Shown: positions 28,790-38,700 of the stretch, piece after piece
Numbering within the stretch: the stretch's first letter is position 1
Layout: every line of letters begins with the position of its first letter
Assembly: GCA_036267135.1 (NCBI GenBank)
Contig: DATAWQ010000052.1
Coordinates: forward strand, 5,612 to 69,611
Length of the DNA: 64,000 bases
Source of the DNA: PALSA-505 sp036267135
Lineage (GTDB): Bacteria > Actinomycetota > Actinomycetes > Streptosporangiales > Streptosporangiaceae
Reading direction: 5' to 3'
Translations under genes and position numbers: made by a program
Notes under the pieces: model-generated
What the model was told of the DNA's origin: nothing
Database searches by the model: none
What the model saw: only the letters and a program-made list of their open reading frames with translations

Positions 28790-29614
28790 ATGTCAAGCGA
28801 CAGGGGCACTATTCCACGGGGCGCTGAGGCGGGCGGTGGCTGGCCCGAACCGACCGCCCCGGCGGGGCGGAGGCTGCCGAGCGCGCCGCGAGAGCGTAAG
28901 CCTGCGCTGGCGGCGCTGGCCGTGGTACTCGTCGTGGGCGGGGCGCTGCTCGCCGCACTGCTGGTCGTCGACGCAGGTCACAAGGTGGGCGCGATCGAGA
29001 TTACGCAGACCGTGGGCCAGGGGCAGAAGATCCCGCTGAGCGCGATGCAAGAGGTGCAGGTCACCTCCGGCAGCGATCTGGACTACGTGCCGTGGAACCA
29101 GGCAAGCCAGGTGGCGAACACTTACGCGGCGACCATGCTCCCGGTGGGGACGCTGCTCACCCCGCAGATGACGACCTCGTCGAACAGTCTGGCCAACGGG
29201 ATGACCGTCATCGGGCTCGCGCTCAAGGACGGGGAACTCCCGGACGGGCTTCAAGTCGGCGAGCACATCGATATTTTCGCGACGAGCGATTCGACCGGCC
29301 GTTGTCCCAGGCCGTCTAACAACATGCTCACCACGAATGCGGTGGTGATGTCCATAGGGAATGCGTCCAGCGCCAGCAGCGGGAATGCCGACGACGTACA
29401 GGTCGCGGTGAATCCCGGTGACGCGGGCGGAGTGTCGTGCAATGCGGCGAACAACAATGTCAGCGTCGGAATCGTCCCGGGCAACGGGCAGTCCTCGAGC
29501 TCCACCGGCTCGCCGGGTTCCACGCCATCGGGGTCAGGGTCTTCGGGGTCACAGGGGTCAGGTTCGCCGGGTTCGGGGTCCTCAGGCCCGGGCTCGACGG
29601 GCGGGACCGGCTGA
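28790..29614 (+). CDS. SAF-domain protein (CpaB-like) of the Tad locus
   Basis: Membrane-anchored protein with one N-terminal helix (ALAVVLVVGGALLAALLVV, residues 42-62). A SAF domain follows (VGQGQKIPLSAMQEVQV, then LPVGTLLTPQM), as in the pilus assembly factor CpaB. The last 45 residues are a Gly/Ser/Pro-rich tail. In Gram-positive Tad systems this protein takes the place of the CpaB linker without an outer membrane secretin. The start ATG 28790 is preceded by GGAG and GGGAG. It is the first gene of the Tad run, three bases before the CpaE-like gene. Confidence 0.8.
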   Translation: MSSDRGTIPRGAEAGGGWPEPTAPAGRRLPSAPRERKPALAALAVVLVVGGALLAALLVVDAGHKVGAIEITQTVGQGQKIPLSAMQEVQVTSGSDLDYVPWNQASQVANTYAATMLPVGTLLTPQMTTSSNSLANGMTVIGLALKDGELPDGLQVGEHIDIFATSDSTGRCPRPSNNMLTTNAVVMSIGNASSASSGNADDVQVAVNPGDAGGVSCNAANNNVSVGIVPGNGQSSSSTGSPGSTPSGSGSSGSQGSGSPGSGSSGPGSTGGTG

Positions 29615-29617
29615 CCC

Positions 29618-31000
29618 ATGGCCTTGATCGCGATCGCCGCGGACAAGGGCTCGCCCGGCGTCACGACCACCTCGGTGGCGCTGGCCGCCATCTGGCCCAG
29701 GCCGGTCCTGCTGGCCGAGTGCGATCCGTCGGGTGGAGATCTGGTCTACCGGCTGCCTGCCGCCGACGGCGGGCCTCTCGATCCCCGCCGCGGCCTGCTC
29801 AACCTGGCCGTGGCCGCGCGCCGGGGGCTGGAGCCGCACCAGGTCTGGCAGCACACGCAGCGGTTGCACGGTGGCCTTGACGTGCTCACCGGGGTGAGCG
29901 GGGCCGAGCAGGGCGCGGGTCTGGAACTGCTGTGGGGCGCGGTGGGCCAGGTGCTGGCCCGGATCCCGCAGGCCGACGTGATGGCCGACTGCGGGCGGCT
30001 CGGTGTGGACGGGCCGATCTACGACCTGCTCGCCGCCGCGGCGTCGGTGGTGCTGCTGACCCGCGCCACCGTGGGCGAGGTGATCAGGCTGCGGGACCGG
30101 GTCGCCGCGCTCGCCCTCGCGCTCGGCACGCGGGGCAGGCCCGCGGCCCCGATCAACGTGGTGGTGGTCACCGACTACAAGAGCATCGCGTCCGCCGTCG
30201 AGCAGGTCGGCCAGGCGCTGCGGCAGACCGGCGCGCCCGCCCGCGTCATCGGCGGGCTGGCCGACGAGCCGAAGAGCGCCGAGCAGTTGCGCGGCGCGTG
30301 GGGCGGCAAGCTGGACAAGTCCATGTTCATCAGGTCCGCGCGCGCCATCGCCGCCGACCTGGTGGCCGGCCTGCCTGGGCTGGCCTCGCTCAACGGGCCG
30401 CCAGCCCAGCCGTCGGCCCCCTCGCAGGCGCCACCCCAGCCCGCCGCGCCCCAGCCGGGCCCATCACCGGGCGCAGGCCCACCGCAGCCGTTCTACCTGC
30501 CCCCTCCCGGCGGAGCAGCGCCGGCGGCGCAGCCGCAGTATCACGGCCCCGCACCCGCCAGCGACCCGCGCCCGGCCCCGTCCGGACCGCCGTACCAGGC
30601 TGGGCCGCCGCCGTACCAGGCTGGGCCGCCCTGGGTCCCGGCCGGCCCCCCGGCCGGGCCCCCGCCCGGGACCCAGTACCCGACCGGACCCCCGTCAGGG
30701 CCGCAGTACGCGGTGGATCCACCGACGGCCCCCGGGCCGCAGCACCCGTTGGCCGGCTGGTCGCCGCCGCGCACGGCGCCGCCCTGGTCGCCGCCGCCCG
30801 GTCCGCCCGCCGCGGGGCAGGCACCGGCCCAGCCGGGTCAGGGGTACGGCGGGCTGCCGCACCGGTCAGGGCGCGGCCGGCACGCGGGCCGGCGCGGCGA
30901 GCATCCGGCACCGCCGCCCCAGGCCGACGAGGAGCCCGAGGTCCCGCCGCAACCCGAGCCGACCTCCAGTCCTTCCCTGCGTAATCCGGGAGGGCGATGA
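29618..31000 (+). CDS. CpaE/TadZ-like ParA-family protein
   Basis: MinD/ParA-fold protein that in Tad systems localises the pilus machine. The N-terminal phosphate loop reads ADKGSPGVTTTS: the first lysine (Lys10) is kept, but valine replaces the second lysine of KGGxGKT. Residues 1-260 form the fold (AECDPSGGDLVYRL, VMADCGRLG, INVVVVTDY). The remaining 200 residues are Pro/Gly/Gln-rich and end in an Arg-rich and acidic tip, probably a disordered cytoplasmic tail. It sits three bases from both neighbours, so one operon. ATP turnover is doubtful, but nucleotide binding may remain. Confidence 0.8.
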   Translation: MALIAIAADKGSPGVTTTSVALAAIWPRPVLLAECDPSGGDLVYRLPAADGGPLDPRRGLLNLAVAARRGLEPHQVWQHTQRLHGGLDVLTGVSGAEQGAGLELLWGAVGQVLARIPQADVMADCGRLGVDGPIYDLLAAAASVVLLTRATVGEVIRLRDRVAALALALGTRGRPAAPINVVVVTDYKSIASAVEQVGQALRQTGAPARVIGGLADEPKSAEQLRGAWGGKLDKSMFIRSARAIAADLVAGLPGLASLNGPPAQPSAPSQAPPQPAAPQPGPSPGAGPPQPFYLPPPGGAAPAAQPQYHGPAPASDPRPAPSGPPYQAGPPPYQAGPPWVPAGPPAGPPPGTQYPTGPPSGPQYAVDPPTAPGPQHPLAGWSPPRTAPPWSPPPGPPAAGQAPAQPGQGYGGLPHRSGRGRHAGRRGEHPAPPPQADEEPEVPPQPEPTSSPSLRNPGGR

Positions 31001-31003
31001 GCG

Positions 31004-32305
31004 ATGGACCACAGTGTCGTCAAGCGGCTGCGCGGCGAGGTCGGTGACCGGCTGGCCGAGCAGCGGCGCCGGGACGCCGCCGCCGGGAGGCCGCCGATGG
31101 CGGGCGAGGACGAGCGGCAGTACGCGCGGGCGCTCGTCGCCCAGGTGCTTGAGGAGTACGCCCGCAGTGAGATCACCGCGGGTCGGCGGCCGCCCAACGC
31201 CCAGGAAGAAGAAGATCTGGCCTCGGCCATCCACGCCGCGCTGTTCGGGGTGGGCAGGCTGCAGCCGCTGCTGGAGGACCAGCAGATAGAGAACATCGAC
31301 ATCAACGGGTGCGACCGGGTCTTTCTCGGCTACGCCGACGGCCGGGAGGTGCTGGGCGAGCCTGTCGCCGAGAGCGACGCGGAGCTGATCGAGCTGATCC
31401 AGGTCCTCGCCGCCTACTCGGGCCTGTCCAGCCGCCCGTTTGACACCGCCAACCCCCAGCTCGACCTGCGGCTGCCGGACGGTTCCCGGCTGTCGGCGGT
31501 GATGGACGTGACGATGCGGCCCGCGGTGTCCATCCGCCGGGCCCGGCTGGGCAAGGTGTTCCTGGCTGACCTGGTCGGCAACGGCACCATGTCACCTGAG
31601 GTCGGCTCGTTCCTCGCGGCGGCGGTGACGGCGCGGAAGAACATCATGATCGCCGGGGCCACCAACGCCGGCAAGACCACGCTGCTGCGCGCGCTGGCCA
31701 ACCAGATCGCTCCCGAAGAGCGGCTCGTCACCATCGAGCGCGCGCTCGAACTCGGCCTCGAGCACTTTCCCGAGCTGCACCCGAACGTGGTGGCGCTGGA
31801 GGAACGGCTGCCGAACATGGAGGGCCTGGGCGGGATCTCCATGGCCGAACTGGTCCGCCGCTCGCTGCGGATGAACCCGAGCCGGGTGATCGTCGGCGAG
31901 GTTCTCGGCGACGAGATCGTCACCATGCTCAACGCGATGACCCAGGGCAACGACGGGTCGCTGTCCACTATCCACTCCAACTCCTCGGTGGAAGTGTTCA
32001 ACCGGATCTCCACTTACGCGATCCAGGCCGGCGAACGGCTGCCGGTCGAGGCGACCCACATGCTGATCGCCGGGGCGATCGACTTCGTGGTGTTCATCGA
32101 GAAAAAGAACAACTTCGGGCACGGCGGCACGCTGCGCCGGTTCGTGAACAGCGTCCGCGAGGTCACCGGCGTGGACGGGCGGGTCCAGTCGAGCGAGGTG
32201 TTCACCCGGGGCCCGGATGGGCGCGCGGTGCCGCACGCCCCGCTCTCCTGCGGGGATGAGCTCGCCCAGCACGGTTACGACCCGTTGCGCGGAGCGTGGC
32301 GATGA
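31004..32305 (+). CDS. tadA: TadA/CpaF family secretion ATPase
   Basis: Hexameric ATPase that powers pilus assembly and retraction. The N-terminal helical domain is followed by ENIDINGCDRVFLG and RPFDTANPQLDLRLPDGSRLSAV. Walker A is GATNAGKTTLLRAL; then come the Asp-box-like region, SRVIVGEVLGDEIVTMLNAM with the Walker B glutamate, and the His box GNDGSLSTIHSNS. The length of 433 aa is typical. ATG 31004 follows GGGAGGG. It overlaps tadB by four bases (ATGA). Confidence 0.93.
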   Translation: MDHSVVKRLRGEVGDRLAEQRRRDAAAGRPPMAGEDERQYARALVAQVLEEYARSEITAGRRPPNAQEEEDLASAIHAALFGVGRLQPLLEDQQIENIDINGCDRVFLGYADGREVLGEPVAESDAELIELIQVLAAYSGLSSRPFDTANPQLDLRLPDGSRLSAVMDVTMRPAVSIRRARLGKVFLADLVGNGTMSPEVGSFLAAAVTARKNIMIAGATNAGKTTLLRALANQIAPEERLVTIERALELGLEHFPELHPNVVALEERLPNMEGLGGISMAELVRRSLRMNPSRVIVGEVLGDEIVTMLNAMTQGNDGSLSTIHSNSSVEVFNRISTYAIQAGERLPVEATHMLIAGAIDFVVFIEKKNNFGHGGTLRRFVNSVREVTGVDGRVQSSEVFTRGPDGRAVPHAPLSCGDELAQHGYDPLRGAWR

Positions 32306-33216
32306 ACGGTTTTTCCACGGGCCAGTTGCTGGCCATCGTGGCGGGTGCCGCCGCGGGCGGCGGGCTGTTCCTGCTCATCGTCGCGATACGCGGGATCGCG
32401 CCCAAGCCGCCGAGCCCGCGGTCCAAGCGCATCGAGACCCAGCTCAGGGAGCTGGCCGGGGTGCGGGGCGGAATAGCCCTGGTAACCGGCGTACTAGTGC
32501 TGGTGGCCACCGGGTGGGTGGTGGCCGGGATCGGGACCGCGCTGCTCGTGCTCGGCTGGCGCGGCATCGGCGGGGCCGCGGGTGAACGCCGGGCCATGGC
32601 CGGTCTGGAAGCGCTGGCCATGTGGACCGAGTCGCTGCGGGACACGGTGGCCGGGGCGGTCAGCCTGGAGCAGGCGATCCCGTCCTCGCTGCGCGCCGCG
32701 GCGCCGGCCATCCAGATGCCGCTGGCCAGCCTGGTGGACCGGCTGCACACCAGGATGCCGATGCCCGAGGCGCTGAGCCGGTTCGCCGACGACCTCGACG
32801 ACCCCAGCGCCGACATGATCATCGCCGCGCTGGTCATCAACGCCAGGCTGCGCGGGCCCGGCCTGCGTGACCTGCTGTCCGCGCTGGCCATGTCGGTCCG
32901 CGAGGAACTGCACATGCGGACCAAGGTGAACGCCGAGCGCAGGGCGACCCGGCGCAGCATCCAGATCGTGGTCGCGGTTTCGGTCGGCCTGGCCCTGCTC
33001 CTGGCCATCTTCAACCGGGGGTACGTGCACCCCTACAGTTCCGTGCTGGGGCAGCTCATCCTGATCGTGGTGGCGCTGCTGTACGGCGCGGCCTTCGTGT
33101 GGCTGCGCAAGCTGGCCACGTTCGACTCGCCCGAGCGGATGCTGGCCTTCGCGCCGTCCGCCGCCCCGCCGCAAGTGCCGCAGACCGTGGCCGGCTGGCG
33201 GGGAGGGCCACGATGA
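32302..33216 (+). CDS. tadB: TadB-like type II secretion F-domain protein
   Basis: Inner-membrane platform protein of the Tad system. Helices at the N-terminus (QLLAIVAGAAAGGGLFLLIV), at about residues 60-85, and two near the C-terminus (VVAVSVGLALLLAIF and LILIVVALLYGAAFVWL) flank a cytoplasmic T2SSF region around residues 105-215 (ADDLDDPSADMIIAALV). Start 32302 overlaps the tadA stop; the GTG six bases upstream is less likely. The stop overlaps tadC (ATGA). Confidence 0.87.
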   Translation: MNGFSTGQLLAIVAGAAAGGGLFLLIVAIRGIAPKPPSPRSKRIETQLRELAGVRGGIALVTGVLVLVATGWVVAGIGTALLVLGWRGIGGAAGERRAMAGLEALAMWTESLRDTVAGAVSLEQAIPSSLRAAAPAIQMPLASLVDRLHTRMPMPEALSRFADDLDDPSADMIIAALVINARLRGPGLRDLLSALAMSVREELHMRTKVNAERRATRRSIQIVVAVSVGLALLLAIFNRGYVHPYSSVLGQLILIVVALLYGAAFVWLRKLATFDSPERMLAFAPSAAPPQVPQTVAGWRGGPR

Positions 33217-34115
33217 TCCCGGCCATCCTGGCGGGCGCCATCGCCGGCGGCGGGCTGTTCCTGCTGGCCCTCGCGCTGATCCCGCGCCGCGTCAGCCTGG
33301 CCAGGCAGATCGCCGCCCTGGACACGCCGGCGGCGGCGTACCAGCCGGCCCGGCGCACCGCCGGCGCCGAGAGCGAGTTCAGCCGCAGGCTGGGCGCCAT
33401 GCTGGCCAGGTTCTGCGCCGAGCAGGGCTGGGAGTTCCCCTCGCTGCGGTCCAACCTCAGGCTGACCGGCAAGTCGTTCGAGAACTACCTGGCCACCAAG
33501 GTGCTGCTGGCCGTCTTCGGGCTGATCATCGTCCCGCTGTTCTTCACCGGGCTGTCCGTGGTCGGCGTGCACCTGTCGGTGCTCATCCCGGTCTGGATCG
33601 CGCTGGCGGTGGCCGCGGGGTTCTTCTTCCTGCCCGACCTGGAGCTCAAGCGGGAGGCGGACCGGCGCAGGAAGGACTTCAGGCACGCGGTCGGGGCGTT
33701 CCTCGACTTGGTGGCCATGAGCTTGGCCGGCGGGCGGGGAGTGCCCGAGGCGCTGATGGGGGCCAGCGAGGTCGGCGGCGGCTGGGCGATGTGGCTGATC
33801 AAGGACGCACTGGCCAACGCGCGAATCATCGGGCAAACCCCCTGGCAGGCGCTTGGCAAGCTGGGTGAGGAAATCAAGGTGGACGAGCTCAAGGACCTGT
33901 CCGCCGCACTCAGCCTGGTGGCGGAGGACGGCGCCAAGGTCCGCCAGTCGCTCACCGCGCGGGCCGCCAGCCTGCGCCGTAAAGAGATCGCCGAACTCGA
34001 AGGGCAGGCCGGGGAGCGCTCGCAGTCCATGCTGGTCGCGCAGATGCTCATGTGCGCCGGCTTCATGCTCTTCCTGATTTTCCCGGCGGTGATCGCCCTG
34101 CTCGGCATCGGCTGA
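33213..34115 (+). CDS. tadC: TadC-like type II secretion F-domain protein
   Basis: Second platform protein, 300 aa. Helix 1 is AILAGAIAGGGLFLLALALI, two more lie at residues 95-135, and the last at the C-terminus is MLMCAGFMLFLIFPAVIALLGI. The T2SSF core carries FLDLVAMSLAGGRGVPEALM and TPWQALGKLGEEI. The frame is open from 33099, but ATG 33213 overlaps the tadB stop and begins with the first helix. After it, 79 bases lead to the pilin gene. Confidence 0.87.
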   Translation: MIPAILAGAIAGGGLFLLALALIPRRVSLARQIAALDTPAAAYQPARRTAGAESEFSRRLGAMLARFCAEQGWEFPSLRSNLRLTGKSFENYLATKVLLAVFGLIIVPLFFTGLSVVGVHLSVLIPVWIALAVAAGFFFLPDLELKREADRRRKDFRHAVGAFLDLVAMSLAGGRGVPEALMGASEVGGGWAMWLIKDALANARIIGQTPWQALGKLGEEIKVDELKDLSAALSLVAEDGAKVRQSLTARAASLRRKEIAELEGQAGERSQSMLVAQMLMCAGFMLFLIFPAVIALLGIG

Positions 34116-34194
34116 AAGTGATCTCTACGGCCATGAGAACCCACGGATATTTAACAACCGAGAATCACCAACGACGTAAGGGTGGAGAAAACAC

Positions 34195-34431
34195 ATGAAC
34201 AGGTTCACAAGCCCGCTGGACGGGCCTTACGGGCTCTACCTGCGTACCCTGCTCGAGTTCCGGGCCGACAACCTGCGCAAGCACATGAGCAGGGGAGACG
34301 TAGGGGCGTCCGCTATCGAGTTGGCGATCATCACCGCTATCGTCGGCGGGGTCGCGGTGGTCTTGGCCCTCCTCATCAAGACCGTCGTACATAACAACAG
34401 CACCCAGATCAAGAAGCTTTCCAACCCCTAG
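34195..34431 (+). CDS. flp: Flp-type major pilin
   Basis: Prepilin of 78 residues. A long basic leader of about 37 residues ends in GDVG, followed by ASAIELAIITAIVGGVAVVLAL. The processed form would begin with Ala and carry the class-defining glutamate at position +5. The hydrophobic core then gives a short exposed tail (VVHNNSTQIKKLSNP). The ribosome-binding site GGTGGAG precedes ATG 34195. It is the only true Flp-like pilin in the locus and should be cut by the prepilin peptidase encoded at 39375-40106. Confidence 0.87.
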   Translation: MNRFTSPLDGPYGLYLRTLLEFRADNLRKHMSRGDVGASAIELAIITAIVGGVAVVLALLIKTVVHNNSTQIKKLSNP

Positions 34432-34905
34432 GTGCAGTCGTTGTCCGGTTGGAGAAACGGGTCGCGGTGGCTGTCGCGCCACGTCCGGGGACTGACGCGC
34501 GATCGTGGTTCGAGCGCGATCGAGCTGGTGATTCTGGCGCCCGCCCTGCTGATCCTCACCATGCTGGTGATCCAGTGGGCGCTGTGGTTCCAGGCCCGCC
34601 AGGTGGCGCTGAACGTCGCCCAGCAAGGCGCGCGCTACGCCAGGGCGCAGCAGACGAACTGGGCGCAGACGGCGGTCACCCAGGCGGACGCCTTTTACGC
34701 CCAGATCCACACCCACGTGCTCTCCAAGCCCCAGATCCAGGTGAGTCCGGATAACGGCGCACCGAACCAGGTCTACGTCACTGTGACCGGGTACGTGCCC
34801 TCGCTGATCCCGGGAATGCCCAGGCTGACCGTACGCGAGACATCGGGAGGTGACGTCGAGTGCTTCAGGCCGCCCAGTGGCGACGCGCAATCGCAATGCG
34901 GCTGA
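34432..34905 (+). CDS. TadE-like pseudopilin (first copy)
   Basis: Protein of 157 aa with a TadE motif: DRGSSAIELVILAPALLILTMLVIQWALWF, where the Glu follows the cleavage region as in prepilins. The remainder is an extracytoplasmic domain (TVTGYVPSLIPGMPRLTVRETS). The GTG start immediately follows the Flp stop codon with no spacing, so expression depends on translation of flp. Its 3' end overlaps the second tadE by 46 bases. Confidence 0.82.
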   Translation: MQSLSGWRNGSRWLSRHVRGLTRDRGSSAIELVILAPALLILTMLVIQWALWFQARQVALNVAQQGARYARAQQTNWAQTAVTQADAFYAQIHTHVLSKPQIQVSPDNGAPNQVYVTVTGYVPSLIPGMPRLTVRETSGGDVECFRPPSGDAQSQCG

Positions 34906-35345
34906 CCCGCCCCGAGCTGACTGGCCCCGAGCTGACTGGCCCCGAGCTGACCGGCCCCGACCGCGGGTCCATGGCCGTCGAGTTCGCCCTGCTGGCGCCC
35001 GCGTTCATCATCTTGATGCTGCTGCTCGTGCTGGGCGGGCGCGTGGTGGAGGCGCAGGGCCAGGTGGACGGCGCGGCCAGGGACGCCGCCCGGGCCGCCT
35101 CGGTGCAGAGCGACGGCGACAACGTGGCCGCCGCCATCCAGAACGCCGCGGACGGCGACCTGTATACCTCGGGCCACACCGTGTGCGAGCAGGCGCCGAA
35201 GGGAAAGTGGGCACCAGGGAACGGTGCGGTGAGCGTCACCATCCAATGCCGGGTCAACGTGGGCTTCTTCCCCGGGCTGCACTCGATGACGATGACCGGG
35301 CACGCGGTGGCGCCGCTCGACACGTACGTGGAAAGGAACTGGTGA
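34860..35345 (+). CDS. TadE-like pseudopilin (second copy)
   Basis: Minor pilin-like protein of 161 aa: after a Thr/Pro/Glu-rich leader comes GSMAVEFALLAPAFIILMLLLVLGGRVVEAQGQ, the TadE helix with its glutamate, then an exposed domain ending VAPLDTYVERNW. GTG 34860 is supported by a perfect GGGAGGTGA at 34845-34853; ATG 34896 would avoid the overlap but has no ribosome-binding site. The leader contains three ELTGP repeats absent from other TadE proteins I know. It overlaps the first tadE. Confidence 0.82.
   Translation: MLQAAQWRRAIAMRLTRPELTGPELTGPELTGPDRGSMAVEFALLAPAFIILMLLLVLGGRVVEAQGQVDGAARDAARAASVQSDGDNVAAAIQNAADGDLYTSGHTVCEQAPKGKWAPGNGAVSVTIQCRVNVGFFPGLHSMTMTGHAVAPLDTYVERNW
34914..34958 (+). 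repeat. three 15-bp repeats encoding ELTGP
   Basis: GAGCTGACTGGCCCC occurs twice exactly and a third time with one change (GAGCTGACCGGCCCC). The repeats lie in the leader region of the second TadE protein, just before its membrane helix. Confidence 0.9.
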
Positions 35346-35352
35346 GCGAGCC

Positions 35353-35793
35353 ATGGTGCACGTGCGCGACCGCGGCTCCGTCTCGCTGTACCTGGCCATC
35401 TTCGCGATCGCGATCTTCGCGCTGCTGGCCCTGCTGGTGGACGGCGGAACCGCGATCAACGCGCGGGAGCGGGCCGCCGACATCGCCGAGCAGGCCGCGC
35501 GCGCGGCCGCGAACCAGGTCGACGTGGCTGACCTGCGGGCCGGCAACCCACAGATCATGATCGGCCCGGGCGCCTGCGATGCGGCGGACGGCGTGGTGGA
35601 GGAGTATCAGGTGACCAGCCACACCAGCGCGTCCGTTAAGAGTTGTGACGCCGAGGTGGGTGCGACTTCCGCCACGGTCTATGTATCCGTCCATACCTCG
35701 CCGCTTATCCCGCTGATTTTCGGTAACTTCACCATGACAGCCAGTGCGACCGCATATCCGGCGTGCGGGATCACCCAGGGAGGTCAGTGCTGA
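35353..35793 (+). CDS. TadG-like pilus assembly protein
   Basis: Protein of 146 aa with the Tad/TadG N-terminal pattern RDRGSVSLYLAIFAIAIFALLALLVDGG, a transmembrane helix followed by the conserved VDGG. The rest is a periplasm-side domain with three cysteines. Short for a TadG (no von Willebrand factor domain), as often in actinobacteria. It lies seven bases after the second tadE, and its stop shares one base with the next start (TGATG). Confidence 0.82.
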   Translation: MVHVRDRGSVSLYLAIFAIAIFALLALLVDGGTAINARERAADIAEQAARAAANQVDVADLRAGNPQIMIGPGACDAADGVVEEYQVTSHTSASVKSCDAEVGATSATVYVSVHTSPLIPLIFGNFTMTASATAYPACGITQGGQC

Positions 35794-38700
35794 TGGCACC
35801 TCCGATTCCGGGCCTCAAGCCCCCGCCCCTTGCATCGCGCCGTTCCGTGGGCGACATCGCGGCCGGGCTGCTGGCCAGCGTCGCGCTGGCCGTGCTGCTC
35901 GTGGGCGTGCCGGCCGCGCTGATCACTGTGCTCGGCCTGCCCATCCCGCACAGCAAGCCCGCGCTGTCCCTGCTTACCCACCAGCTCAGCATCCTGAGCC
36001 TGATCCAGATCTTGTCGATCATCGTCTGGCTGGCCTGGCTGCAACTGGTCTTCTGCGTGGCCGTCGAGGTCAGGGCCGCGATCAAGAACGCGGGAGTGCC
36101 GGCCAGGATCCCGTTGTCCGGCGGCACCCAGGCGGTCGCGCACCGGCTGGTCACCGCCGCGCTGCTGCTGTTCACCGCCGCGGGCTCGCTGTCGCCCGCC
36201 TTCGCCAGCACCGGCCCGGCGCACCACACATCCCATTCCGCTCTCCTGGCCGAAAAGACGCCCTACGGCCAGTTCGCGGCCCCGCAGCCGGGCCCACCGA
36301 TCCAGGCGGTGCTGACCAGCCACGAAACGGCGGGCCTGAACGCGGCCGAGGCGGCCGGGGCCGGCGGGAGCAGCGTGAGCTCGCATGGCGTCGAGAAGAT
36401 CTACGTAGTGAAACCGCCGGTTGGCCGGTTCCACCAGAGCCTGTGGGAGATAGCCGAGAACCACCTGGGTAACGGGCTGCGGTACCGCGAGATCTTCGAG
36501 ATGAACGCCGGCCGGCCGCAGCCGGACGGGACCACCCTGACCATCGCCTCACTGATCAGGCCCGGCTGGGTGCTGCGGATGCCGCGCGACGCGTACGGCC
36601 CCGGCGTCGAGATCGTCTCACCCGGCGCCCCGGGCGCCGCGGCGCGCGCCGCCGAGCAGGCCGGCGCCAGCCAGGCCCAGCGGGCCAGCGAGGCGGCCAC
36701 CGGCACGCCGGGCGCCACCTCCGGCACCCCAGGATCGCTGGCGGGCGGCCAGCCCAGCCAGAGCCCGCCCGCCGCCGCGGTCACCCCCAGCACACCCACC
36801 TCCCCAAGCCAGCCCACCTCCCCCAGCCAGACGAGCATGCCGGGGGCCGCGGGGGTCGCGGGCGGCGCCGCCGCCGCCGAGCACACCGGGGCGGCCCAGG
36901 CTCAGCGCATCACCCAGGCGGAGACCGGCCATCGCGCGGCCATCCCCGGCGCCACGCAGAGCCCAGCCACCGGGACCGCCCAGAGCCCCGGCGCCGTGCC
37001 GTCGCACACTCCCGGCGCCACCCACGGGCCGGATGCCGCCGAGCGGACGACGGCCGGCCAAGCCGACCGGGCCAGCCAGGCCGCGGCCGGTCACCACGCG
37101 GCCATCCCCGGCTCCCTGCAGAGCCCCAACGCCATGCTGTCGCAGGCTCCCGGCGCCACCCACGGGCCGGACGCCGCCGAGCGGACGGGAGCCGGCCAGG
37201 CCGACCAGGCCACCCAGGCCGGGACCGGCGGCCAAGCGGCCATTCCCGGCCCCACCCAGAGCCCTCAGTTCGGTTCCAGCGGCCCCGCTAGCCCCACCGG
37301 ATCCGCTAGCCCAACCACAGGCAGCCCAACCATGGGCAGCCCAACCATGGGCGGTATCCACGTCGGCGGCGGACCGGCGTACAGCGCGCTCGGGCCCGAG
37401 CACGACCAGGTCAGCGGCGCGCTGCCCGCGTTCCCGCACGAGCTGGCCGCGTCCTCGCTGCTGTCGGCCGGGCTGCTGGCCGCGCTCAGCAAGCGCAAGC
37501 GCGAGCAACTCTGGCAGCGTGCCTACGGCATGAGCGTGCCCAGGCCGGAGGGCGCGGCGGCCATGGCTGAGTCCGCGCTGCGGCTGGGCGCGAACGACTC
37601 GGCCGTCCGGCTGCTCGACACCGGGCTTCGCTCGCTCTCCCAGGAACTGGCCGCCCGGGGCAAGATCCCGCCGACCGTGTTCGCCGCGCACATCGGCCAG
37701 GTCAACCTGGACCTGTGGATCGCCAGCGCCGACCGGAACCCGCCGCACCCGTGGGTGCCGGTGGATGACGGCCAGGTCTGGCGGCTGCCGCTGACCGCGG
37801 TGGCCAACCTGGACCCGGACGACGCCGGCGCCGCGCTGGCGCCCTACCCCGGGCTGATCTCCATCGGCACCAGCGACACCGGCCGGATGCTCGTGGACCT
37901 CGAGGTCGCGCACGGGCTGATCGCCGTCCGCGGGCCGCACGCCATGGTGCAGGCGGTGCTGGCCGCGATGGCCGTCGAGCTGGCCACCAACCGCTGGTCG
38001 GACCGAATGCGGATCACCCTGGTCGGGTTCAGCCGCGATCTCGCGATGATCTGTCCTGAGCGGTTCACAACCGCGGACTCGCTCGACGAAGCCCTGCCGG
38101 CTCTCGAAGCCAGGGCGGCAGAGATCGACCGCGCGCTGGCCTCCCTGCCTGCCAGTACTGAGCTGCCCGCCGACACCGAAGAGTCGGGGGCCGAGCAGGA
38201 AAGTTCGGTACTGGTCGGCCGGTCCCGCGGGCTGCAGCCCGACTCCTGGGCGCCGCACTACCTGATCTCGGCCATCCCGCCCACCCCGCAGCAGCGCGAG
38301 CGGCTGCTGACGCTGGCCACCACCAGGCACCGCACCGCCATGGGCTACGTGGTCGCGGGCGACGCACCCGGCGCGACCTGGAGCTGGGACGTCAACGAGC
38401 AGGGCCGGCTGCATGCCGGGGTGCTCGGGTTCGACCTGCGGGCCCAGTTGCTGCCCGCGCAGCAGTACGCGGCGGTCATCGACCTGTTCCGCACGGCCAG
38501 CCGTACCGACGGCGTCCCGCTGTCCGCCCCGCCGCCGGACACGGCGCCGCCCGAGCAGCTCGTCCCCGGCGCGCGGATGGCGGTCGAGGTCAGCATGCTC
38601 GGCCAGGTGGCCGTGCAGGCGCCCGGCGGCATCGAGCCGAACCGGGTGGGCGCGGCCACCGAGATCGTGGCCTTCCTGGCCGCCCACCCCGAGGGCGTGC

